From CAYSRJ01 sp964521865 (GTDB taxonomy: Bacteria; Spirochaetota; B62-G9; DRHN01): a stretch of DNA of 64,000 nucleotides. This document shows, in pieces, positions 44,509 to 52,155 of this stretch. The translations under genes and the position numbers were made by a program. The notes under the pieces are model-generated. The model was not told the DNA's origin, did not search any database, and saw nothing but the letters and a program-made list of their open reading frames with translations. Every line of letters starts with the position of its first letter. Within the stretch, counting starts at the first letter, position 1. The DNA lies in assembly GCA_964521865.1 (NCBI GenBank), contig CAZFTJ010000012.1, positions 62,001 through 126,000 of the forward strand, read 5' to 3'.

Positions 44509-45475
44509 TGTATCTCATTTCCTTTTGTGACTCGTGATTGGCTCCGTCGAGCTTCTCGGCGCATCTGAGCCGCGCGCTCCGGGAAGACGGGTTTTGTTCG
44601 GTTTCCCGTTCATCGGGTACAAGCGGCTTTTTGGTTAGAACCTTTATAATTCTTTTCCCTCCACACACGCAAACCGGAAATTCGGGCGGACATCTGCAGT
44701 CTCTTTTGAGATCGTTGAAAACAGACTTGACGATCCTGTCTTCAAGCGAATGAAAGCTGATAACAGTGATACGTCCGCAGGGCTTCAGCGCATCAACGGC
44801 ATCCCGCAGGGAATTTTCAAGCAGCTCGATTTCATCATTTACGAATATTCGTATTGCCTGAAAGGTCTTTGTCGCCGGATGAATTTTTTTCGGCCAGTAT
44901 TTTCCCGGTACCGCCTTTTTTACAATATCGGCGAGCTCAACCGAAGAGGTGATTCGTTTCTTTTCACGCGCCTCGACGATGTACAGGGCAATACGTCCTG
45001 AAAACCGCTCTTCCCCGTATGCCCAGATGATTTCCGACAGCTTTTTCCTGCTGAAGCGGTTGACAACATCAGCAGCGGAGAACGCCTTCGTCCTATCAAG
45101 CCGCATGTCGAGCGGCTCATCACCGGAAAATGAAAAACCACGGCCGCTCTCACGTATATGGTACATGGAGATGCCGAGGTCGAAGAAGATCTTGTCTATA
45201 CCACCTGAAAAATTATCTTCGATAATTGCTTTGAGGTTTGAAAAATTGTCATGAACGGGAATGAATTTTCCGTCAAAGGACGCCAGCCTCTCACGCGCCC
45301 TTTTCAATATCTCATCATCCTGCTCTATCCCGAGCAGTGTGCCGCTCGTAAGCTTCTCGAGAAAATGCCGAGCATGGCCCCCCTCACCGAGCGTGCAGTC
45401 GACGACCCGGTCCGAGGGTCTTATCTCCAGCGATCTGAGCACCTGTTCCAGCATTACAGGATTATGGACATACAT
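44501..45475 (-). CDS. rsmH: 16S rRNA (cytosine1402-N4)-methyltransferase RsmH
   Basis: A 324-residue methyltransferase (formerly MraW). HNPVMLEQVLRSL at the N-terminus, VVDCTLGEGGHARHFL (SAM motif I), FFDLGISMYHI, PLDMRLDRT and ISFHSLEDRIVKSVF are family hallmarks. The SSRSARLRCAEK tail also fits. It methylates C1402 of 16S rRNA. AGGAGG stands four bases before the ATG, eight bases after the mraZ stop. Confidence 0.96.
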   Translation of the reverse strand: MYVHNPVMLEQVLRSLEIRPSDRVVDCTLGEGGHARHFLEKLTSGTLLGIEQDDEILKRARERLASFDGKFIPVHDNFSNLKAIIEDNFSGGIDKIFFDLGISMYHIRESGRGFSFSGDEPLDMRLDRTKAFSAADVVNRFSRKKLSEIIWAYGEERFSGRIALYIVEAREKKRITSSVELADIVKKAVPGKYWPKKIHPATKTFQAIRIFVNDEIELLENSLRDAVDALKPCGRITVISFHSLEDRIVKSVFNDLKRDCRCPPEFPVCVCGGKRIIKVLTKKPLVPDERETEQNPSSRSARLRCAEKLDGANHESQKEMRYSA

Positions 45476-45483
45476 GATACCTC

Positions 45484-45927
45484 CTATAAACCCAGATCTG
45501 CAATCTTGTCGCCGAGAGTGTCGAAACTCTTCTCATTCTCTTCCCTGTATCTGTTCCAGCTTTCAACGCTCCATATCTCAATTCTCTTTATAGCTCCAAG
45601 AATAACAGCCTCCCTCTGAATGCCGGCGTACTCACGCAGGCTCTGAGGCAATGCGATTCTTCCCTGTTTGTCTACAGTCTGCTCATTTGCCGGTGAAATG
45701 AACATGCGTAGAAACGACCGTTCATCCCTGTTTGTCAACGACAGGTTGGCATTGATCTTTTCGACAATCTCCTCCCATTCCTGTTTCGGATACACGAAGA
45801 GGCACCGGTCAAAGCCCTTCGTTGCAACCCAGTACTCGTCCTCGCCGACCTTGGAGTACCGAAGACGTGCCGGTATAGCTATACGGCCCTTCTCGTCAAG
45901 CGTATGTCGGTATTCGCCGATAAACAT
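45484..45927 (-). CDS. mraZ: Transcriptional regulator MraZ
   Basis: A 147-residue protein with two AbrB-like repeats: FIGEYRHTLDEKGRIAIPARLR and FISPANEQTVDKQGRIALPQSLR. Such proteins assemble in rings and bind TGGGN repeats in front of their own operon. First gene of the dcw cluster. Upstream lies a near-consensus promoter and a phased set of GTGG boxes, so autorepression is likely here too. Confidence 0.96.
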   Translation of the reverse strand: MFIGEYRHTLDEKGRIAIPARLRYSKVGEDEYWVATKGFDRCLFVYPKQEWEEIVEKINANLSLTNRDERSFLRMFISPANEQTVDKQGRIALPQSLREYAGIQREAVILGAIKRIEIWSVESWNRYREENEKSFDTLGDKIADLGL

Positions 45928-46039
45928 CCTCGTCTCCGGATTCTCTCAGCCGGGCTGCTGTCAGCACACCGCCGGCAGTGAACGCATGCAAAATCACACC
46001 TGACACGGCGGTAAAGCGGGCATTTAATGGTACAATATA

Positions 46040-46073
46040 CCACATTATGGGGAAATTCACCACTTTTCCCCAC
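46040..46073 (-). promoter_or_regulatory. MraZ operator (phased GTGG boxes)
   Basis: On the minus strand GTGG begins at 46073, 46063 and 46043, that is on a ten-base register with the copy at 46053 replaced by CCCC. The first reads GTGGGGAAAA and the second GTGGTGAATT. The array begins 11 bases after the -10 box and so covers the transcript start. This matches the ten-base periodic TGGGN array known for MraZ. Confidence 0.6.
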
Positions 46074-46084
46074 AATTTCCTTTA

Positions 46085-46112
46085 ATAATACAGGAATTCA
46101 AAAACTTGTCAA
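46085..46112 (-). promoter_or_regulatory. Sigma-70 promoter of the dcw operon
   Basis: On the minus strand TTGACA (46112-46107), a 16-base spacer and TATTAT (46090-46085). The leader to mraZ is about 150 bases. It is the strongest consensus promoter in the window. Confidence 0.8.
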
Positions 46113-46218
46113 TTATTTTTTTACACTTTTTTGGAATTTTTTTTGGGCAAGATATAGAAGGAAAAATGGGGAAAACAGAGAGGGAATTGCAGTTTTGAAG
46201 GTCAATAAAGAGGTATGT

Positions 46219-46965
46219 CTACTTCGCAGATGACCTGCTTTTCAGCGCCAGCTTATACCTCTGTTCTTCGGTAAGCAGGCCCAGGGCCCTCAGCTCCCGC
46301 TTCACATCGCGTTTCTTACACTTCAACTGCCCGTATTCGGGAGACCTGAGTGCCTTGACCATATCTTTCACGCGAAAGTACGGTTTGTCGATAATGATCC
46401 GCACAAGACGCCTTCCCAGTTTATTATGGGTCAGTTTCATCTTTTCAGTGATTGCGCTTGTAATATGCGGAAATTCAGCAGAAGCAGGTTGGGCCGCAGA
46501 TTGCCCGTTATTCGCCGCCGCTACAGTCTTGGACTGACCGGTTTCCGGTACAGGGTTTCGTATTTTTATCTGCTCGAGCGCAGCTTTTAATCTCGTATCG
46601 CTGGCTTTGATCCCCAGGAAATACACAAGCGCCTTCTCGACGTTTTCGAACTCTTTTATAATAGAAGAAAACTCCATCAATTCGAATATATTGTGTACAC
46701 CGGCAGCCATGTTCGTTAATACGATGTCTCCGCTGTGTTCCCGGATATCCTTCAAACCGCTCACAAATACACCCCACCCGGCGCTGCTGATATAGTCGAC
46801 CTTCTCCAGATCCACTACGATCTTGTACCTGTCGAGGGCAAATTGTTCGTCAAGCAGTTTCTCCAATTCCGGAGCGGTCGTTGTATCTATATATCCCGAT
46901 ACGGTAACAATCGCAACTTCTTCATTATCTCCGGCATAGGAGATATTAAGATCTATACCAAGCAT
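46219..46965 (-). CDS. STAS-domain (anti-sigma antagonist-like) protein
   Basis: A 248-residue protein. The N-terminal STAS domain (about 5-110) shows VSGYIDTTTAPELEKLL and VVDLEKVDYISSAGWGVFV, where the Ser before AGWG is the usual phosphorylation site of SpoIIAA-like antagonists. The C-terminal half is unrelated: a linker of Ala/Gln residues and then a basic helical part with ITEKMKLTHNKLGRRLVR. It may take part in a partner-switching pathway. GAGG lies five bases before the ATG; a GTG two codons earlier is possible. Confidence 0.8.
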   Translation of the reverse strand: MLGIDLNISYAGDNEEVAIVTVSGYIDTTTAPELEKLLDEQFALDRYKIVVDLEKVDYISSAGWGVFVSGLKDIREHSGDIVLTNMAAGVHNIFELMEFSSIIKEFENVEKALVYFLGIKASDTRLKAALEQIKIRNPVPETGQSKTVAAANNGQSAAQPASAEFPHITSAITEKMKLTHNKLGRRLVRIIIDKPYFRVKDMVKALRSPEYGQLKCKKRDVKRELRALGLLTEEQRYKLALKSRSSAK

Positions 46966-47088
46966 GAACACCTCGAACAGGTTTTTCAGATATTGTATAT
47001 CCCATACAGCTAATAGTCAATATGCTGTGAAAATCTTTTGATACGTGCTCCTGTCCTGAATTCGGAAGCCGCAGCGGATAGTACACCG

Positions 47089-47607
47089 CTATTCGGCGAC
47101 TTTTTCAATATCTTCAAATCCGAAATCCACCAGGAATGAATTTTCACACATCTCCAGTTTTACCTTTGCCCGGCCCTTTCTTTTGTCAACCTTCACGATT
47201 CTTCCCTCCAATCCCTTCAGCGGGCCTGATATCGCGCATATTTTATTATGCACGTCAAAAAAAACCTTTGATTTATCTACCGTTTCGCCAAATGAGAGAA
47301 AGTGCAACAAAAGCTCGCTGTCCCGCTTGGTAAGGGGGGTAATATTCTGATTACTCTGCAAAAATCGGATGAATCCCGGTATTTTACGCATACCCTGGTA
47401 CAGTTCTGTCGAAACTTTCGCTGATTCCAGAAAAACATACCCGGGAAAAATCGGAGCAATCGTTTCACGCCAGGTTCCGCTTTTTCTGATTTTGAGGGCC
47501 CGCCTTGGCCACAGGAGTTTTGAACCTGCATTTTCGACGAAATGGGCAGCCATATGAATATAATTTTTTTCGTTTTTTGTCTTTACCTGAATAACATAGT
47601 AGGACAA
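47089..47607 (-). CDS. NusG paralogue, LoaP/UpxY-like antiterminator
   Basis: A 172-residue protein: an NGN domain (about 1-110) with MSYYVIQVKTKNEKNY and APIFPGYVFLE, and a KOW domain with GPLKGLEGRIVKVDKRKGRAKVKL at about 130-155. The length and divergence place it among specialised NusG paralogues such as LoaP, which help polymerase through long polysaccharide or secondary-metabolite operons. It is encoded 67 bases after the nucleotide-sugar dehydrogenase stop. Its target operon is not adjacent downstream. Confidence 0.82.
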   Translation of the reverse strand: MSYYVIQVKTKNEKNYIHMAAHFVENAGSKLLWPRRALKIRKSGTWRETIAPIFPGYVFLESAKVSTELYQGMRKIPGFIRFLQSNQNITPLTKRDSELLLHFLSFGETVDKSKVFFDVHNKICAISGPLKGLEGRIVKVDKRKGRAKVKLEMCENSFLVDFGFEDIEKVAE

Positions 47608-47674
47608 CGGTTCCTCCTGTCAACGGTCCCCCCTGTAAAGGGTCTCCCCTGTCAAGAATCTTCCCTGTAAAGAA

Positions 47675-49300
47675 TTACAGGCTTTCCTTTATCCGTTTGA
47701 TATGCCCCCTGCCCAGGCCCTTCACTTCACAGCCGAGCCGGAGGTACTTTCGTATCTGATTGTCATCGAGTATACAGAAGCAGTCGATTATGGCGAATGC
47801 TCTACCCACCGACCTGTATACCTTGTCAGTGTCGAGCTCAAGATACTGTTTATGAGGAACTGCGATAACTATTGCATCTGCGCCTTTCATTGCGCGCCAC
47901 ATATCCTCCTCCACCCTCAAATGCCTCAACTTATCCTGCCGGTGAAAGAAACGGGCCCTGCTGTAATCCGGGTGGGGGTAGGTATCCTGCTTTTCGAGCT
48001 CCCACCAGTTGCTGACATATGGATCGTGTACGCGAATCTCCGCTCCCATCTCCGTAAGCCTGCGCACAATGAACTCCGAGCCGCTGTAGCGCGTATCTCC
48101 CACGTCTTCCTTGTACGAAGCGCCGAGGATTAAAACTTCAGCGGCTGCGATCGGCTTTCCCATATTCCGAAGCGCATCCCGCACGAGCTGAGGGACGTGC
48201 AGCGCACGTGTGTCATTGATGTCTATAGCAGCGGGTGTTATTTTGAATATCTGGTCCTCCCACCCGAGATTGTGCCTGTACGCCCACACACCGAGACCGC
48301 CGTCTTTCGGAAGGCAGTATCCCCCGATTCCAGGCCCTGGAAACATGATATTCGAGTGTGTCGGCCTGACCTTTACCGCATCTATCACCTTTTTTAGGTC
48401 CACGCCGTTTCTCTCTGCGAAGAGCGACCATTCGTCCATAAAGGCCAGTATCGCGGCGCGATAGCTGTTTTCGACTATCTTGGCGGTTTCCGATTCAATG
48501 GGTCTGTCGAGTACGGTCAGCGGATACTGGTCGGTATTCAGTACCTCGCTTAAAAACCGTACCACCCTTGTCCGTGCCTCTTCATTAATGCCGCTGCATA
48601 CCCTCCAGTAATCCCTGACCGAAGCCACGTAGTTTTTACCGGGCATTACCCTTTCATAACTGTGGGCTAAAAGAGGCTCGGATGAAATTCCGCGTTTTTC
48701 GAACTTCTTTTTCATAATCGGGTACGCTATCTGTTCCGTGGTTCCGGGCGGAACCGTGGTCTCTATCAGGACGAGCGTATGGGGCTGGATGTTCTCCGCA
48801 ATTGTGTAAAAAGTTTCCTCGAGGGCGGCCATATCCACATTCCCCTCCGAAACATTGCCGAGCGCCTTCTTGCGGTAATCGCACTGGATATCGATAACAA
48901 CAACACCAGCTAACTGCAATACTTCGTCGGTGTAGGTGGCTGTTAGGGTTTTTTTTTCCGTACAGCGCTTTATTATGGTATCGACCTCGGGATCGTCCGA
49001 TTTGATGGGACAAATCCCACTGTTGAGATACGGTATTTTCCAGTAACTTCTGGTGCTCGGACGCTGCTTGCCGATGACGAACTTTGTCGGCTTGCCGTTA
49101 GTATCCGTCGAATCGGCGATAATAGCAGCCATTACCGCGCCCACAAACCCCAGTCCCAGAACAACGACGATTTCCATACCTTCTTCCCGCTTTTCCTGTA
49201 CAACCTTTTGCAGTCGATTGAATTCCTGCGTGTATTCCTCCTTCTTCGGGAGGGCGAATTCTTCTCCTGACGGGCTCACCGATACGGGTCTCTCATTCAT
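47675..49300 (-). CDS. Nucleotide-sugar 6-dehydrogenase (UDP-Glc/GDP-Man type)
   Basis: A 541-residue enzyme, longer than the usual 430. An N-terminal extension of about 40 residues precedes the Rossmann motif VVVLGLGFVGAVMAA. IETTVPPGTTEQIAYPIM, SYERVMPG, ENSYRAAILAFMDEW, and the catalytic-cysteine motif GPGIGGYCLPKDGG are all present, with ILGASYKEDVGDTRYSGS near the C-terminus. It oxidises a sugar nucleotide to its uronic acid for polysaccharide synthesis; which sugar is unclear. GGAGG lies nine bases before the ATG. Encoded ahead of the LoaP-like gene; divergent from the NtrC-type regulator. Confidence 0.88.
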   Translation of the reverse strand: MNERPVSVSPSGEEFALPKKEEYTQEFNRLQKVVQEKREEGMEIVVVLGLGFVGAVMAAIIADSTDTNGKPTKFVIGKQRPSTRSYWKIPYLNSGICPIKSDDPEVDTIIKRCTEKKTLTATYTDEVLQLAGVVVIDIQCDYRKKALGNVSEGNVDMAALEETFYTIAENIQPHTLVLIETTVPPGTTEQIAYPIMKKKFEKRGISSEPLLAHSYERVMPGKNYVASVRDYWRVCSGINEEARTRVVRFLSEVLNTDQYPLTVLDRPIESETAKIVENSYRAAILAFMDEWSLFAERNGVDLKKVIDAVKVRPTHSNIMFPGPGIGGYCLPKDGGLGVWAYRHNLGWEDQIFKITPAAIDINDTRALHVPQLVRDALRNMGKPIAAAEVLILGASYKEDVGDTRYSGSEFIVRRLTEMGAEIRVHDPYVSNWWELEKQDTYPHPDYSRARFFHRQDKLRHLRVEEDMWRAMKGADAIVIAVPHKQYLELDTDKVYRSVGRAFAIIDCFCILDDNQIRKYLRLGCEVKGLGRGHIKRIKESL

Positions 49301-49380
49301 GTGTTTATTCCTCCGATAATAAAACTTTTTTTCCGTTTTTTTTCTCACCCTGTGTTATATTGTAAGAGGGGCGAGACGCT

Positions 49381-50760
49381 ATGAACAATATATTAATCAT
49401 CGATTCCAACAGCAAGATGGCAAACGATATCACTCATACCTTTCGGAACGACGGTTTCACAATTACAGATGCCGCAGACTTCGAATCGGCAGCGGCAATA
49501 ATCAAACAGCGTGATTTCGATGTTATTATAAGTGACACAAATATACGGGGAGGCACGCTGGACGAGCTCCTTGAATATGACACGCGCACCGGAACAAAGC
49601 CGATTGTCATCGTTTCAGCCGGACACCAGAACCTCGAGGAGGCTTTGAAGGCAGTTGAAGCTGGGGCTTTCGACGTAATAAGAAAACCGTACAGAATTCC
49701 CGAACTGGAGGTGAAGATAAAAAACGCCCTGAAGATACGAAAGCTCGAATACGAGGCAGACAACCTTCGGGGCGAGCGGGATATCATATACAAGGCGGAA
49801 AACTTTATCGGTGAAAGTCCCGGGATCAAGGAAATATTTGAAATAGTAAAAAAAATTGCGAAAAGCAGCTCGTCGGTGCTTCTCCTTGGTGAAACCGGCA
49901 CAGGCAAAGAGCTTTTGGCTGGCGCCATTCATTACAACAGCCTGAGAAAAGAAAATGCGTTTATCAAGGTGAACTGCGCCGCACTCCCGGAGCACCTTCT
50001 CGAAAGCGAGCTGTTCGGGCATGAAAAGGGAGCCTTTACCGGAGCCGACAGACAGCGTATCGGCAGGTTTGAACAGGCTGACGGAGGAACGATCTTTCTT
50101 GATGAAATCGGCGATATGAGTCTTGCCACACAGGCCAAGGTTCTTCGGGTACTTCAGGAAAAAGAGTTTCAGCGTGTGGGCGGCAACAAAACCATAAAGG
50201 TGGATGTGCGCATAATCTCGGCCACAAACAAAGACCTCATCCATGAAATACAGGAAAAGCGTTTCAGAACCGACCTGTACTACCGGCTGAACGTCGTTAC
50301 CATAACATTACCGCCGCTGCGAGCGCGACGGGGAGATATACTTCTTCTAACCTATTTCTTCCTCAAAAGATTGACCGGCGATCTCAAAAAAAAGATTTCG
50401 GAGATTCATCCCCTTGCCATAAAACAGCTCACCGAGTACTCCTGGCCCGGAAACATCCGTGAGCTCGAAAACACAATCGAGAGGGCCATTCTGCTTGCCG
50501 ACGACGGCATCATCAGACCGGAAGACCTCCATCTCCCCTATCAAACCGATTTTGTACAATGGGATTACAACGCGATTCGGATACCCCTCAAGGGAATCAA
50601 ACTCGAGGAAGTCGAACGTCGCCTTGTGCTGCAGTCGTTGAAGATGTGCGATTGGGTGCAGAAGGATGCCGCAAAACTGCTGGGTGTTTCTCAACGCGTT
50701 TTGAATTACAAGATCAAACGATTCGGCATAACCCACCCACGATGGAAGAAATACCGCTGA
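49381..50760 (+). CDS. NtrC-family sigma-54 response regulator
   Basis: A 459-residue activator. The receiver domain (1-120) keeps the phosphorylatable D52 in DVIISDTNI, S79 and K102, but the acidic pair near residues 8-9 is D-S instead of D-D/E, so magnesium binding may be weaker. The AAA+ domain has Walker A GETGTGKE (170-177), GAFTGA (217-222) that contacts sigma-54, and FLDEIGDM. The C-terminus is a Fis-type helix-turn-helix (QKDAAKLLGVSQRVLNYKI). Two sigma-54 promoters lie just downstream, in front of two FN3 genes, and are its likely targets. Confidence 0.92.
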   Translation: MNNILIIDSNSKMANDITHTFRNDGFTITDAADFESAAAIIKQRDFDVIISDTNIRGGTLDELLEYDTRTGTKPIVIVSAGHQNLEEALKAVEAGAFDVIRKPYRIPELEVKIKNALKIRKLEYEADNLRGERDIIYKAENFIGESPGIKEIFEIVKKIAKSSSSVLLLGETGTGKELLAGAIHYNSLRKENAFIKVNCAALPEHLLESELFGHEKGAFTGADRQRIGRFEQADGGTIFLDEIGDMSLATQAKVLRVLQEKEFQRVGGNKTIKVDVRIISATNKDLIHEIQEKRFRTDLYYRLNVVTITLPPLRARRGDILLLTYFFLKRLTGDLKKKISEIHPLAIKQLTEYSWPGNIRELENTIERAILLADDGIIRPEDLHLPYQTDFVQWDYNAIRIPLKGIKLEEVERRLVLQSLKMCDWVQKDAAKLLGVSQRVLNYKIKRFGITHPRWKKYR

Positions 50761-50926
50761 CATACTACAGCCGTTTCTTTCTTTTTTCATTCGCTCCCAT
50801 GTAATAATTACACTTCCAATTACAATATTGTATATCCGGCAAATTTATAAAAACCCTGCCGGTGTTTTATGTTTGTAATTTCAAGTATTATAATGAATTA
50901 AATCCTGGTACATCTTGTCTAATTAT

Positions 50927-50940
50927 GGCATAAAATATGC
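50927..50940 (+). promoter_or_regulatory. Sigma-54 promoter for first FN3 gene
   Basis: ATGGCATAAAATATGCGG has GG at 50927-50928 and GC at 50939-50940 with the required ten bases between. The expected start near 50952 lies only about four bases before the ATG. Confidence 0.65.
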
Positions 50941-50955
50941 GGATATTTAATAGAA

Positions 50956-51249
50956 ATGAAAAAAATTTACGACACCGACTCTATCTCAGTATTATGCAAA
51001 AATAGTGCGTATCTTCACTGGGAATCGCATCAGGACACCGACTTCGAGGGATACAGGGTGTATATCGGGCACGAAAGCCGCCGGTACATCCGTTTTGAAA
51101 ATGCCGGTAAAAAACCCTTCTTTATACTCGATGATCTCCAACCGGGAAACACCTACTACTTCGCAGTCACCACGCTCAACCGCTTCGGACATGAAAGTGA
51201 TTTTTCAGAGGAAATCGTATTAACGGTTCCCCACCCCTTCTCGAGCTGA
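50956..51249 (+). CDS. Small fibronectin type III domain protein
   Basis: A 97-residue protein that is one FN3 domain: SAYLHWESHQDTDFEGYRVY is the B-C strand region and DDLQPGNTYYFAVTTLN carries the LxPGxxYxFxV core. It has no signal peptide or lipobox, unlike its paralogue at 51658, with which it shares the ESDFSEEI/ESDFSKEI ending. No Shine-Dalgarno sequence precedes the ATG, and no earlier start codon is available in frame, so the mRNA from the sigma-54 promoter would be nearly leaderless. Cellular location is therefore unclear. Confidence 0.65.
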   Translation: MKKIYDTDSISVLCKNSAYLHWESHQDTDFEGYRVYIGHESRRYIRFENAGKKPFFILDDLQPGNTYYFAVTTLNRFGHESDFSEEIVLTVPHPFSS

Positions 51250-51421
51250 CAGAACCTCACACATTTACCACAGCATTTAATTACACCACTGTAACTGTAT
51301 GCAGCGTACATATACAATTTCGTAAAAAATACATTCGCCCTCTTTAGTTAAAGGCAGCAAGCCGAAACGTAATTCTATAAATAGCAACTACTAATAACGA
51401 AATCTGCTATTATAAAAAATT

Positions 51422-51435
51422 GGCATTTAATTTGC
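51422..51435 (+). promoter_or_regulatory. Sigma-54 promoter for riboswitch/FN3 lipoprotein transcript
   Basis: TTGGCATTTAATTTGCA has GG at 51422-51423 and GC at 51434-51435, ten bases apart, matching TGGCA-N-TTGCA. The start would be near 51447, leaving a leader of about 210 bases that contains the aptamer. Confidence 0.8.
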
Positions 51436-51507
51436 AGTAATATATGTGATGTTGAAATTGCGGTATATTGAAAGTAAGCCTCGATAAAAAGAGGCTCATA
51501 AGAAAAA

Positions 51508-51600
51508 AGTCGATAAAGGCAAACTGTTCGAAAGGACAGGACGCAAAGCCGTTGGCCTACGTCCCGGGAGGGGGGATACGGCTGCAAGGTTGCCGAGCGA
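51508..51600 (+). ncRNA. c-di-GMP-I (GEMM) riboswitch aptamer
   Basis: The conserved core is present: GGCAAAC, then stem CTGTTC-GAAA-GGACAG (51524-51539) with its GAAA tetraloop, then GGACGCAAAGCC (51539-51550) and GGCCTA (51554-51559), which form the tetraloop receptor side. The 3' part, GCAAGGTTGCCGA (51584-51596), matches the GGTTRCCGA consensus, and TTGCC can close on GGCAA. A 6-bp hairpin AGCCTC/GAGGCT lies just upstream (51477-51496). Between sigma-54 promoter and FN3 lipoprotein, the aptamer should make expression depend on cyclic di-GMP. Confidence 0.9.
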
Positions 51601-51652
51601 TACACGCACCCCTGAGTGCAGCCTATCGCAAGGCACATAACTCAGGAGGTGC
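51597..51652 (+). promoter_or_regulatory. Riboswitch expression platform masking the ribosome site
   Basis: GCACCCCTGAGT (51606-51617) is complementary to ACTCAGGAGGTGC (51640-51652) with a single bulge and covers the GGAGG at 51645-51649. A competing hairpin, GCGATA (51597-51602) with TATCGC (51624-51629) and an inner GCAC/GTGC pair, would trap the anti-ribosome strand and free the site. CGATA at the 5' edge of the aptamer (51511-51515) could also capture TATCG. So translation control is the likely mode; the direction is not determined. Confidence 0.6.
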
Positions 51653-51657
51653 GGAAA

Positions 51658-52101
51658 ATGAAATACTTCTGGCAGGTAAAAAAATCCCGAACAAAGAAAA
51701 AGAAACCCGGCTTTCCTCTATCACGGATTTTTTTGATATTCCTCGTAATCTCCATAATAGCGTTCACGTCATGTTCCATTGAACCTCTCAGGATTTCTTT
51801 CGATTCCGGAGATGACGATCCTTCGAAGCCTGTTCCCGAATACCATTATGAATATCCGCAGCAAAACGAGGTAACCCTGGAATGGGATGCGAATACCGAG
51901 CCTGATATTGCCGGGTATATTGTGTATTACGGATACGAAACGGGAAATTACCTGTACTCAATCGATGTGGGGAATCACACGAGTGTTACGCTAGAAGATC
52001 TAGAGCCGGGGCAAACATACTGTTTTGCGGCAACCGCATACAATACGGAGGGGTATGAGAGCGATTTCTCAAAGGAGATAGCGTACACTCTGCCTAATTA
52101 G
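51658..52101 (+). CDS. FN3-domain lipoprotein under c-di-GMP riboswitch control
   Basis: A 147-residue protein. The N-terminus is very basic (KKSRTKKKK), then a hydrophobic helix and a lipobox FTSC with C39 (Phe at -3). After an acidic linker of about 25 residues comes one FN3 domain with VTLEWDANTEPDIAGYIVYY and LEDLEPGQTYCFAATAYN. The start follows GGAGG by eight bases; a GTG 14 codons earlier lies in the riboswitch. The FN3 part is a paralogue of the protein at 50956. A surface adhesin or matrix-binding role is inferred from the domain and from c-di-GMP control. Confidence 0.8.
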   Translation: MKYFWQVKKSRTKKKKPGFPLSRIFLIFLVISIIAFTSCSIEPLRISFDSGDDDPSKPVPEYHYEYPQQNEVTLEWDANTEPDIAGYIVYYGYETGNYLYSIDVGNHTSVTLEDLEPGQTYCFAATAYNTEGYESDFSKEIAYTLPN

Positions 52102-52155
52102 ACGCGGAAAGAGACTGTATTTTTTCGATTGTGCCTTGCGAATAAAGAAGGCGGG

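Larger units (their letters stand above)
51250..51657 (+). other. Long leader region between the two FN3 genes
   Basis: This 408-base gap contains the sigma-54 promoter, c-di-GMP aptamer and expression platform described separately. The first 170 bases, before the promoter, are AT-rich with no feature that I can name; activator sites for the NtrC-type regulator may lie there. Confidence 0.6.

Noticed and set aside
46073..46143. T-rich stretch upstream of mraZ as a terminator for the STAS gene
   Set aside because: The T/A run is there but no stable stem precedes it on the minus strand; the sequence is better explained as promoter surroundings.
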